From NCBI GenBank assembly GCA_003283905.1, contig QBXA01000013.1, positions 1 through 32,393 on the forward strand: DNA of 32,393 bases, given 5' to 3'. Every line of letters begins with the position of its first letter. The stretch's first letter is position 1. The position numbers and the translations under genes are program-made. The notes beneath the pieces were generated by a model that was given only the letters and a program-made list of their open reading frames with translations, was not told the DNA's origin and searched no databases. Origin of the DNA: Pelagibacteraceae bacterium AG-319-F18. GTDB lineage: Bacteria > Pseudomonadota > Alphaproteobacteria > Pelagibacterales > Pelagibacteraceae. This document shows, piece after piece, positions 17,266 to 24,699 of the stretch.

Positions 17266-17655
17266 TTAAACTGGTACTCCTGTTTTTCTTAACAATTCAA
17301 ATTGAACTGTAAAATTTCTTAAATTTTTCATCAAAATTAAATGATTACCTTCTATTTTTAAATCTTTTAAAAAACTTGCAGACCATATTCCATGATACAT
17401 TGGTTTAGGCATAGGTTGACCAAACTCTCTCCAAGTATTTGCTGAAGCTCTCAATGCAAAATCATATGGGTCCAAAGGAGATGGATTTGTATTTATATTT
17501 TTTACTTTACCATCATGCATTTCAATTATTACTTTAGCGTTTTCCATGTCAAACATAAAAGAGCAAGTATAATATTTTGCCATCGCATTAATGGTTTCAT
17601 CACCATTAGTAAAGTCTTCATATTTCTTTGCCCAATTTTCTACTTCTGTGCTCAT
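17266..17655 (-). CDS. Possible SCP2-like small protein
   Basis: A 129-residue soluble protein. I do not recognise it with certainty, but the order of elements resembles the SCP2 sterol-carrier/lipid-binding fold: an N-terminal helix, beta-strands with CSFMFDMENAKVIIEMHDGKV (31-51), a central helix (DFALRASANTWREF, about 65-78), a loop, then LKDLKIEGNHLILMKNLRNF, which looks like the conserved GxLxIeGdxxLamkl segment. It sits 18 bases downstream of flotillin and 31 bases upstream of the hydrolase in the same operon. A small lipid- or hydrophobe-binding protein next to a membrane-microdomain protein would make sense, but this is inference. No signal peptide and no catalytic motif that I can see. 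Confidence 0.75.
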   Translation of the reverse strand: MSTEVENWAKKYEDFTNGDETINAMAKYYTCSFMFDMENAKVIIEMHDGKVKNINTNPSPLDPYDFALRASANTWREFGQPMPKPMYHGIWSASFLKDLKIEGNHLILMKNLRNFTVQFELLRKTGVPV

Positions 17656-17673
17656 AATAATATTTTAATTAAA

Positions 17674-19665
17674 TTATTTGTTTTTTGGACTATTGGCTCC
17701 TTTTAAATTTTTAGAAACATCTTCACCAAAATTCATATGATAATCTTTTTTTGGATTCCCATAATCTCCAAGGATATTTCGGATGTTGCTTATTTCGCCA
17801 GGATTCATTCCAATTTCTTTAAGAAGACTATCTAAAAATGGTTGATGAGCTCTATATCTTAAAGCCGAACTAACAACATTGTCAGCTAAATTTCCTCCGC
17901 TCTTTCCACCGCCAGAACCTTCTTTTCCACCACCACCTGAGGAAGGAGGTCCGCTCGTTCCACTAAATCCTGGAAGGCCGCTAACATCAACGATTTTGAT
18001 ATCACCAATGTTTGCCATTGGTTTAACGCTTTCTCTGATAATTGATTCAATTTTTTCAGCAAGTTTAATTCTTAATGAGCTTCTTCTATTAGCATCACTT
18101 CTTACATTTTCTGCAAGATTTAATGCTTCTTTACCCGCAGCATCTATTTCATATCTTAATTTAGCTGCCATGGTTGCGTGCTTATCTTGTTCGGCTTTTG
18201 AAGCTGCTTCGATAACATCAACTTGTTTAATTCCTTCAGCTTTTTCAATATATCTTGTTGAGTTAGCTTTCTCTTCAGCTTCTACTGCTTTAGCTCTAGT
18301 ATTTTGTTCTTCTGCTTTTGATATAAGAACTTCTTTAGATTTCTCTATTATTTCAAGTTCTTTTTGATGTTCTTCTATCTGAATTCTCTTAGCTTTTTCT
18401 ATATCTAGAGTTCTAACTTCTTTTTCAGACTCTATTCTATGAGCATCAATATTTTTCTGTTGAGCTATTTTAGCATTTTTAACTTGTTGATCTGCAATAA
18501 TTTGAGCTTCTTCTGCCTCTCTTTGTTTGTCTGACTGTTCTTTAATTATTTCAGCTTTTTCTTGAGCTCTTTTGGTATCAACTAATCTTTGTTTTTCTAG
18601 TCTTGCATATTCGCTTTCTTTATCTAAATCTAAAATTTTAACTTCTGTGTCCAGATCTTTTTGTCTAATATCTAAAGCCGCATCTTTCTCAAGTTGGTTT
18701 TGTTCTTTTCTTCTTTTTTCAATTTCCTCAATTAATCTAGTTTCGGTAAGTTTTCTTTCAACCTCAATAACTTGATTTTGAGAAATTTTTGCAACCTCGA
18801 TTGCTTCCTGGCTTTTTATTTCAGCTTCTTCGGCTTGTCTTTCTTTTTCAGCTTTCTGTTTAATTGTTTCGGTTCTCTCATTTGCTTTTTGAATAGAAAT
18901 TTCTCTCTCTTGTTGGTATCTAGAAAACTCTTCATTCTTTTTAATTTCTAATTCTTTTTGAACCGTTTCTAAGTTTTTATTTTCAATTGATATTTTAGTA
19001 TCTTGAGTAATATCATTTCTTTTTTTCTTTCTTGATTCTATTTGTTCAGTCAATTGTGTTAAACCTTGAGAGTCAAAAGTATTTGCTGGATTAAATTGTT
19101 CAATCGGCGCTTGGTCTAATGATATAATTGAAACAGTTTCTAATGCTAAACCGGTATGACCAATTGATTCATCGGCAATCTTTGTAACTTCTTTTACAAA
19201 TTGTCCTCTGTTTTCTTGTATCTCATCTAAAGTCATTTTTGCTGCAACTTCTCCTAAAGCATCCGCAAAACGACCTTGCACCACTTCTCTTAAGTGTTCT
19301 GGATCAAGAGTTCTATTACCTAAAGTTTGCGCAGCTGTTGAAACTGCTTTAGCGTCTGGCGGAACTTTTGTAAAAAATTCTGTAACTAGTTCTGCTCTCA
19401 TTCTATCTTTTGTAATTAAAGATTTATCTCCACCTCTTTTGATTGTTAAGCTCAATGTTCGCATTCCAACTTGAGTAATATTGTGGATTATCGGTAAGAC
19501 AAAAGCTCCACCTGATATAACAACTTTCTCACCAAGCATTCCTGTTCTTACAAATGAAACTTCTTTTGACGATCTTCTGTACAACCAATGCAATAAATAA
19601 ACTATAATCGCTATTGCTAGTGCTAATAAAATTATTGCTGCTATTATATCTGCTCCTCTTGTCAT
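17674..19665 (-). CDS. Flotillin/YqiK-family SPFH membrane scaffold protein
   Basis: SPFH-family scaffold of membrane microdomains, 663 residues. Residues ~7-27 form one transmembrane helix, followed by a basic stretch (YRRSSKE). An SPFH/band-7 domain spans about 35-200, with VSFVRTGMLGEKVVISGGAFVLPI at its start and LETVSIISLDQ near its end. A very long Glu/Lys/Gln coiled coil runs from ~205 to ~520. A flotillin C-terminal region follows (IGDIKIVDVSG, 553-563), then a Gly/Ser-rich linker (569-591) and a ~70-residue tail. The coiled coil contains a ~106-residue internal repeat (about 246-323 and 352-429). Its gene begins 17 bases after the rhodopsin stop, the arrangement of flotillin-associated rhodopsins known from SAR11, HIMB59 and other marine bacteria. 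It probably clusters the rhodopsin or symporter in the inner membrane. Confidence 0.95.
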   Translation of the reverse strand: MTRGADIIAAIILLALAIAIIVYLLHWLYRRSSKEVSFVRTGMLGEKVVISGGAFVLPIIHNITQVGMRTLSLTIKRGGDKSLITKDRMRAELVTEFFTKVPPDAKAVSTAAQTLGNRTLDPEHLREVVQGRFADALGEVAAKMTLDEIQENRGQFVKEVTKIADESIGHTGLALETVSIISLDQAPIEQFNPANTFDSQGLTQLTEQIESRKKKRNDITQDTKISIENKNLETVQKELEIKKNEEFSRYQQEREISIQKANERTETIKQKAEKERQAEEAEIKSQEAIEVAKISQNQVIEVERKLTETRLIEEIEKRRKEQNQLEKDAALDIRQKDLDTEVKILDLDKESEYARLEKQRLVDTKRAQEKAEIIKEQSDKQREAEEAQIIADQQVKNAKIAQQKNIDAHRIESEKEVRTLDIEKAKRIQIEEHQKELEIIEKSKEVLISKAEEQNTRAKAVEAEEKANSTRYIEKAEGIKQVDVIEAASKAEQDKHATMAAKLRYEIDAAGKEALNLAENVRSDANRRSSLRIKLAEKIESIIRESVKPMANIGDIKIVDVSGLPGFSGTSGPPSSGGGGKEGSGGGKSGGNLADNVVSSALRYRAHQPFLDSLLKEIGMNPGEISNIRNILGDYGNPKKDYHMNFGEDVSKNLKGANSPKNK

Positions 19666-19682
19666 AAATTATTCCCCCTAAT

Positions 19683-20381
19683 TCAAGTTCCTTTCTTTGT
19701 GTCTGCTAAAGCCGCACTATAAATAATCATTCCAAAAATTATTTTATTTAAAAAGTCGGCTAAATTATAAATTACATTTAAACTATTAATATTTGCTCCT
19801 CCTGCTAAGTGCTCAATAAAATATCCAATATGATAAATTGAAAAACCTATTGTTATGATAAGTCTATTTGCAAAAAAAGCCATTTGAACATTTTCGTTAC
19901 CACATGTTGCATTTATTCTTCCGGCATCACCCATGTAAAGTTCGCCAATAATATAAAGCCATCCAACTATGCCCACTAAGAAACCTAGAGTTACACTCAT
20001 GTATCCATATGCTCCCAAAAGTTGAGCTATAACCCAAACTAAAGTTCCAACTATTAAACGCCAAAACATTCCTCTTTTAATATCTGTCACTGATTTAAGC
20101 ATTACGTAAAAAGTTAAAATGGTTAACGGAAAAGTTAAAAGCCACTCAATGTATCTTAATGCTGTAGGTGCCTGTCCATTTAGTACCCACAAATCTTTTG
20201 CATAGAAATAATGAATAGATGACATCAAAGCAATAACACCAACGAGATTCATTGCTGTACCCCATCTATCTGACAATCTGCCTCTCTCTAAAAAGAAAAA
20301 AATTGCTGCCCCTATCATAGCAACAGAGATAAGCCAAAATGATCCTCCGACAATATCCTGTGGTAATAATAACTTATTCAT
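19683..20381 (-). CDS. Flotillin-associated rhodopsin (proteorhodopsin family) with E-T-T motif
   Basis: Seven-helix retinal protein of 232 residues in the proteorhodopsin family. Lys213 in ADFLNKIIFG is the retinal Schiff-base lysine. His57 corresponds to His75 of green proteorhodopsin, and RYIEWLLTFPLTILTFY aligns without gaps to the helix-C motif. At the three key positions it has Glu79 (acceptor, Asp97 in proteorhodopsin), Thr83 (Thr101) and Thr90 (donor, Glu108 in proteorhodopsin). The colour-tuning position 105 is Thr87 instead of Leu or Gln. The missing carboxylic donor argues against a fast ordinary proton pump. Immediately downstream is the flotillin gene, as in described FArhodopsins, which are second, divergent rhodopsins in their genomes. 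It is first in a ten-gene directon. No retinal-biosynthesis gene is in the window. A weak AAGGA site lies about 10 bases before the ATG. Confidence 0.97.
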   Translation of the reverse strand: MNKLLLPQDIVGGSFWLISVAMIGAAIFFFLERGRLSDRWGTAMNLVGVIALMSSIHYFYAKDLWVLNGQAPTALRYIEWLLTFPLTILTFYVMLKSVTDIKRGMFWRLIVGTLVWVIAQLLGAYGYMSVTLGFLVGIVGWLYIIGELYMGDAGRINATCGNENVQMAFFANRLIITIGFSIYHIGYFIEHLAGGANINSLNVIYNLADFLNKIIFGMIIYSAALADTKKGT

Positions 20382-20620
20382 ATTCTTTAAAAGTATCCTT
20401 ATTTACAAATGCCTAATTAAAACAGTAGTTTCTCACATAAGAAAACAAAAATATTTTATTATTTTTATATATATTTTTTATAAGTTAATAGCTTATTAAA
20501 ATTGCGATAAATCAAAAATAAAAATTATTAATACAATTTACACTAGAAAAAAATTTAACGTAAAAATTGAATATATAATTTTATTTCGAGATTAGTTTAA
20601 TAAATATATTATCAATTATC
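20382..20620. promoter_or_regulatory. Divergent intergenic control region between rhodopsin and ParA operons
   Basis: The longest gene-free stretch in the window (239 bases), between two divergent operons, so it must hold both promoters. It is extremely AT-rich, with a tract of almost only A and T at about 20445-20482. On the + strand a weak candidate is TTGCGA at 20502-20507 followed 18 bases later by TATTAA. On the - strand I see no convincing -35/-10 pair. In such AT-rich sequence weak promoter matches occur by chance. No clear inverted repeat that would mark an operator stands out. Confidence 0.4.
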
Positions 20621-21262
20621 ATGCTCTCAAAAGTTATAACTATTTCACAACAAAAAGGTGGTACTGGTAAAACAACATTGGCAATTCACTTGGCTATGGG
20701 TTTTATTAAATACCATAATCTTAAAGTTGCTGTCGTTGATACTGATCCACAAGGTAGTCTAGGACAATGGTTTATGATCCGATCAGAGAAAAAAATATCA
20801 AACCATAATTTAAGTTTTAAAACAGCAAGTTTGTGGGGCGCTCAATATGAATCTAAAACATTAAAAAAAGATCATGATATAGTAATAATAGACACGCCTC
20901 CAAAAATAGAATCTGATGCACGACCATCTATAGAAGCTTCTGACTTAGTTTTAATTCCAATGACCCCGTCACATGTAGATTTTTGGGCGACAGAAGCGAT
21001 TATAGATATTGCAAAAAAAGCAAATAAAAAAATTATGATACAAATAAACAGAGCAAACCAAAGATCAAAACAAATTATTAAAACAAATGATTATATAAAA
21101 AGCCTAAACGTTCCTTCGGTAAATATAATAATTGGCAACAGACAAATTTACGCTTCTTCAATGGGAGAAGGAAAAACAGCAATTGAAAAACAAAGAAAAG
21201 GTAGTGCTGTAGATGAAATTAAAAAACTTTCAGAGCAAATTTTATTAGAATTAAACCAATAA
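20621..21262 (+). CDS. ParA/MinD-family ATPase (orphan)
   Basis: Deviant-Walker P-loop ATPase of 213 residues. The Walker A is KGGTGKTT at 12-19, with the signature first lysine of the ParA/MinD family. DTDPQGSLGQW (40-50) is the A' region, and IVIIDTPP is the Walker B region. Length and the lack of an N-terminal DNA-binding domain match small type Ib ParA proteins. No parB-like gene or centromere-like repeat is adjacent, so it is unlikely to be the main chromosome segregation ATPase. It heads an operon of catabolic enzymes, and its stop shares a base with the start of the thioesterase gene (TAATG). Small ParA proteins also position protein clusters; what this one serves is unknown. Confidence 0.93.
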   Translation: MLSKVITISQQKGGTGKTTLAIHLAMGFIKYHNLKVAVVDTDPQGSLGQWFMIRSEKKISNHNLSFKTASLWGAQYESKTLKKDHDIVIIDTPPKIESDARPSIEASDLVLIPMTPSHVDFWATEAIIDIAKKANKKIMIQINRANQRSKQIIKTNDYIKSLNVPSVNIIIGNRQIYASSMGEGKTAIEKQRKGSAVDEIKKLSEQILLELNQ

Positions 21263-21729
21263 TGTCTCTCCTTCTAAAAACTACTAAAATAATAAATGAA
21301 TGGACTGATTATAATGGTCATATGAATTTAGCATTTTATATTTTAGTTTTTGATAAAGGTGCAGAAAAAATTTTATCTAAATTTAAGATGGGAGAACAAT
21401 CGGCAAAAACAACTAAAAAAAGCACAATGGCTGTAGAAAGTCACACAACATACAATAACGAAGTAAAAGAAAACGAAGAAGTGGATGTTTATTTATCTTA
21501 TTTTGATCATGACAAAAAAAGACTGCATTACAAATTAGAAATGTATGAAAAAAGTAAAAATATCTTGTCTGCCACAACTGAAGTTGTATCTTTATATATT
21601 GACTTAAATATTAGGAAAGTTGCTGAATTTGAAAATGAAAAAGCAATGATAATGGATCAATTTATAGATGAAAATAAATCAAAATTTAAATTTGATAACC
21701 TACATTTTTCAAATAAACTTAAAAAATAA
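21262..21729 (+). CDS. Hotdog-fold acyl-CoA thioesterase (betainyl-CoA thioesterase-like)
   Basis: Single hotdog-domain protein of 155 residues in the 4HBT-type thioesterase group. The N-terminal EWTDYNGHMNLAFYILVFDKGAE is the catalytic-helix signature (Asp and Asn/His around the hydrated loop). VESHTTYNNEV and YFDHDKKRLHYKLEMY follow as the central strands. The same pattern occurs in thioesterases of carnitine catabolism that release glycine betaine from betainyl-CoA. The choline-dehydrogenase-like gene three genes downstream would fit quaternary-amine metabolism, but the specific substrate is inferred. It starts on the last base of the parA-like stop codon and ends 11 bases before the dioxygenase gene. 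No signal peptide, so cytoplasmic. Confidence 0.85.
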   Translation: MSLLLKTTKIINEWTDYNGHMNLAFYILVFDKGAEKILSKFKMGEQSAKTTKKSTMAVESHTTYNNEVKENEEVDVYLSYFDHDKKRLHYKLEMYEKSKNILSATTEVVSLYIDLNIRKVAEFENEKAMIMDQFIDENKSKFKFDNLHFSNKLKK

Positions 21730-21740
21730 TCAATAATTAT

Positions 21741-22580
21741 ATGAACGTTGAAATAAAATTACTATCTGGAGCCTTAGGTGCAGAAATCAAAGGAATTGAT
21801 TTAACTGATGTATCTAATGAAAACTTTAAAAAAATAAATGATTTACTGCTAGAACATAAAGTAATTTTTTTTAGAGATCAGCCTATTACTAAAGATCAAC
21901 AGATAGCTCTTGCTGAAAAGTTCGGTCCTTTAGAAACACATGCTTACGTTAAAGGGTTAGAGAATTATCCTGAGATTGTTAGAATTATAAAAGGCAAAGA
22001 AGAAAAAAACCAATGGGGTGAAAATTGGCATAGCGATGTAAGCTATAATACTAAACCAACTAAAGCTGTAATATTAAAATCACTAAAAATACCCCCAGTT
22101 GGTGGTGATACTTGTTTTTCTAATATGGAATTAGCATGGGAAACATTAGATCCCAAAATTCAAGACAAGATAAAAGATAAAAAAGCAATTCATAGTTCGC
22201 TAGGAGCAGAATTTTTTATTAAAAACTACAAGTATATGGAAGGCAATGATAAAAGAAATTATGATGCTTATTCTAACGAACATCCAATTGTTAGAACTCA
22301 TCCTGAAACAGGTAAAAAAATTCTATTTGTTAATTGGACTTATACAAAACAAATTATTGGTCTTGATAAAGAAGAAAGCGATCAAATACTAAAAGAAATA
22401 TTTGAACATCAAGCTAGACTAGATCTAACTTGCAGATTTAGTTGGACAGAAAATACAGTTGCAATCTGGGATAACAGAAGCGTTATCCATTATGCTATTA
22501 CAGACTTTTTTCCTGGAAGAGGTTTGGGTTATGAAAGAATAATGGATCGTATAGCAATTGAAGGTGACCAACCACAATAA
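21741..22580 (+). CDS. TauD/TfdA-family Fe(II)/2-oxoglutarate dioxygenase
   Basis: Non-haem iron dioxygenase of 279 residues, close in length to TauD. Iron ligands are His97 and Asp99 (ENWHSDVSY) and His250 (VIHYAITDF). Arg266 in GLGYERIM is positioned to bind 2-oxoglutarate, and WDNRSVIH is the usual strand around the distal histidine. The N-terminal VIFFRDQPITKDQQIALAEKFG is typical. Substrates in the family include taurine, 2,4-D and alkyl sulfates. Here the gene lies 5 bases before a PhnZ-like HD oxygenase, the same pairing as the hydroxylase/HD-oxygenase couples PhnY-PhnZ and TmpA-TmpB that oxidise phosphonates. I therefore favour alpha-hydroxylation of a phosphonate over taurine use. 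PhnY itself belongs to a different branch, so this is inference. Confidence 0.92.
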   Translation: MNVEIKLLSGALGAEIKGIDLTDVSNENFKKINDLLLEHKVIFFRDQPITKDQQIALAEKFGPLETHAYVKGLENYPEIVRIIKGKEEKNQWGENWHSDVSYNTKPTKAVILKSLKIPPVGGDTCFSNMELAWETLDPKIQDKIKDKKAIHSSLGAEFFIKNYKYMEGNDKRNYDAYSNEHPIVRTHPETGKKILFVNWTYTKQIIGLDKEESDQILKEIFEHQARLDLTCRFSWTENTVAIWDNRSVIHYAITDFFPGRGLGYERIMDRIAIEGDQPQ

Positions 22581-22585
22581 TCTTA

Positions 22586-23122
22586 ATGCAAGTTATTGAT
22601 AAAATAATATCAAATTTCATAAATAGTAAATCTCTCTACATTGGAGAGAAAGTAACCATATCTGAACATATGATACAAACAGCAATGCTTGCTGAAAAAG
22701 CAAAATGTGATGATAATTTAATTTGTTCTAGTCTGTTACACGATTACGGACATTTTATTTTAGAAAACCCTGATGAGCTAGTTAAGCTAAATGTAGATGG
22801 GCAACATGAAAATATAGGTTATGAATATTTAAAAAGCTTTTTTAAAAAAGAGATAGTAGAACCAATAAAATACCATGTTTTAGCAAAGCGTTATTTGGCT
22901 AGAGAAAAAAAATATTTTGATCTCCTTTCGGAGGCCTCAAAAATAAGTTTAGAACTTCAGGGTGGAGTATTAAATCAAGAAGAGTGTAATAAATTTGAAA
23001 AACAGGAATATTTTAAACCTTCAATACTCCTTAGAAAATTTGATGAGGCAGCAAAAAAAACAGGCGTCAAAATGAAAGATATCAATGATTACAAAAATTT
23101 ACTAAATTCAAATTTATTATGA
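22586..23122 (+). CDS. PhnZ-like HD-domain diiron oxygenase (phosphonate C-P cleavage)
   Basis: HD-domain protein of 178 residues. It carries what look like all six diiron ligands of PhnZ: His28, His52-Asp53 (LLHDYGH), His74 (GQHEN), His97 (KYHVLAKRY) and Asp153 (RKFDEAAK). Spacings are nearly identical to PhnZ as I recall it (34, 58-59, 80, 104, 161). Tyr18 and Glu21 in LYIGEKVT match the PhnZ lid residues Tyr24 and Glu27 that mark this oxygenase group among HD phosphohydrolases. PhnZ cleaves a hydroxylated aminophosphonate to an amino acid and phosphate. The upstream dioxygenase would supply the hydroxylated substrate. The gene overlaps the GMC oxidoreductase by 4 bases. Exact substrate unknown; TmpB-type glycine betaine release is an option given the neighbours. 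Confidence 0.88.
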   Translation: MQVIDKIISNFINSKSLYIGEKVTISEHMIQTAMLAEKAKCDDNLICSSLLHDYGHFILENPDELVKLNVDGQHENIGYEYLKSFFKKEIVEPIKYHVLAKRYLAREKKYFDLLSEASKISLELQGGVLNQEECNKFEKQEYFKPSILLRKFDEAAKKTGVKMKDINDYKNLLNSNLL

Positions 23123-24699
23123 AATTTGATTATATAATTATTGGAGCAGGATCTGCTGGATGCGTACTTTCAAACAGATTATCTGAAAGTCAAAATAATA
23201 AAGTAGCTGTCTTTGAAGCTGGTGGCCCAAGTGATATTTGGAAAGTTAAAATGCCACTTGCTTTACTTTATACAATGCATGATCCTAAATATAATTGGAA
23301 ATATTATTCTGAACCGGAGCCAAACCTAAACAATAGAAGATTATTTTGTCCAAGAGGTAAAATGATTGGCGGATGTTCAGCCCATAATGGAATGGTTTTT
23401 GTAAGAGGTAACAAAAATGATTATGAAAGATGGGAAAACTTTGGATTAAAATCTTGGTCTTACGAAAAAGTTTTACCTTATTTTAAAAAAATTGAAACAT
23501 GGTCAGGAGGAGAAAACCAATATAGAGGCTCATTAGGTCCGCTTCCCGTTAACCAATCAAAAAATGACAATCCTTTATTTAAAGCTTTTATAAATTCAGC
23601 TTGTGAGGCAGGACATGCTGTTAATCACGATATGAATGGAGAAAAACAAGAAGGATTTGGAATGTTTGATACAACAATTCATGAAGGTCAAAGAGCAAGT
23701 GCAACAAAATATTATTTAAATCCAGTAAAAAAAAGAAAGAATTTAAATATTTTTTCTAATTCATTTGTTGAAAAAATAATTTTTGAAGGAAAAAAAGCTA
23801 TTGGTATTGAAGTAAAAATTAAAAATAAACTTGAAAAAGTTTATGCTGAAAAAGAATTAATATTAAGTGGTGGTTCAATTAATTCACCACAATTACTAAT
23901 GCTTTCAGGAATTGGTGATGCAAATCATTTAAAAGAAAAAGGAATTACTGTTGTAAATGATTTAAAAGGTGTTGGAAAAAATCTTCAAGATCATTTGGAG
24001 ACATATATTATGCAAGAATGTAAAACTCCAGACACTCTTTATACATATACTAAATTAATTCCAAAAGTTTTAGCAGGAATTCAATGGTTCTTATCTAAGT
24101 CTGGTCCCTGTTCTCAATCTTATTTGGAAGCTGGGGGATTTGCCAAATCATCCCCAGAACGTGAAATTGCAAATATTCAATTTCATTTTTTTCCATCGTT
24201 TGTTATTGACCATGGCTTGGTTAATCCAAATTCACATGGTTATCAATTGCATGCTAGTCCAAATCATCCAAAAAGTAGAGGATCAGTTACACTTAATTCA
24301 TCAAATCCTTATGATTACCCAAAAATATTATTTAATTATTTAGAAGATGATGATGACTTAAAACAAACTAGAGAATGTATCCACGTTGCAAGAAAAATCT
24401 TAGAACAACCTTCATTAGCAAAACATTCTGGAAAAGAAGTTGGTCCAGGATCAGATAAACAAAGCGATGAAGAGTTAGATGAGTATATTAGATCTAAGGC
24501 TGAAACAGCCTATCACCCATGTGGAACTTGTAAGATGGGAGTTGATGATATGGCGGTGGTTGATGAAAATTTAAAAGTAAAAGGAATTCAAAATTTAAGA
24601 GTTATTGATGCATCTGTTATGCCTGAAATCCCAAGCGCAAACTTAAATGCACCTACATTAATGATTGCTGAAAAGGGCTCTGATTCAATTCTTAATTAA
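23119..24699 (+). CDS. GMC-family flavin oxidoreductase, choline dehydrogenase-like
   Basis: FAD-dependent GMC oxidoreductase of 526 residues. The N-terminal dinucleotide fold is YIIIGAGSAGCVLSNRLSE, with GAGSAG at 9-14. RGKMIGGCSAHNGMVFVRGN is GMC signature 1, and SGGSINSPQLLMLSGIG is signature 2. The catalytic His466 lies in YHPCGTCKMG, and the C-terminal SANLNAPTLMIAEK closes the active site. This is the layout of choline dehydrogenase (BetA) and related alcohol dehydrogenases of marine bacteria. Substrate specificity within the family cannot be read with confidence. It starts within the last four bases of the HD gene, so it is translationally coupled to the phosphonate-type pair, and it converges on the next minus-strand gene with overlapping stops. 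Confidence 0.94.
   Translation: MKFDYIIIGAGSAGCVLSNRLSESQNNKVAVFEAGGPSDIWKVKMPLALLYTMHDPKYNWKYYSEPEPNLNNRRLFCPRGKMIGGCSAHNGMVFVRGNKNDYERWENFGLKSWSYEKVLPYFKKIETWSGGENQYRGSLGPLPVNQSKNDNPLFKAFINSACEAGHAVNHDMNGEKQEGFGMFDTTIHEGQRASATKYYLNPVKKRKNLNIFSNSFVEKIIFEGKKAIGIEVKIKNKLEKVYAEKELILSGGSINSPQLLMLSGIGDANHLKEKGITVVNDLKGVGKNLQDHLETYIMQECKTPDTLYTYTKLIPKVLAGIQWFLSKSGPCSQSYLEAGGFAKSSPEREIANIQFHFFPSFVIDHGLVNPNSHGYQLHASPNHPKSRGSVTLNSSNPYDYPKILFNYLEDDDDLKQTRECIHVARKILEQPSLAKHSGKEVGPGSDKQSDEELDEYIRSKAETAYHPCGTCKMGVDDMAVVDENLKVKGIQNLRVIDASVMPEIPSANLNAPTLMIAEKGSDSILN

Noticed and set aside
17879..18367. 162-codon ORF on the + strand
   Set aside because: Fully antisense to the flotillin gene; its Ser/Ala/Leu-rich product is the mirror of the repetitive coiled-coil codons and it has no family features.
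19683..20381. Sodium pump (NDQ) or chloride pump (NTQ) rhodopsin
   Set aside because: Helix C has Glu-Thr-Thr at the diagnostic positions, not NDQ or NTQ.
22586..23122. Ordinary HD phosphohydrolase
   Set aside because: Six-ligand diiron set plus the Tyr-x-Gly-Glu lid motif fits the PhnZ-type oxygenase group better.
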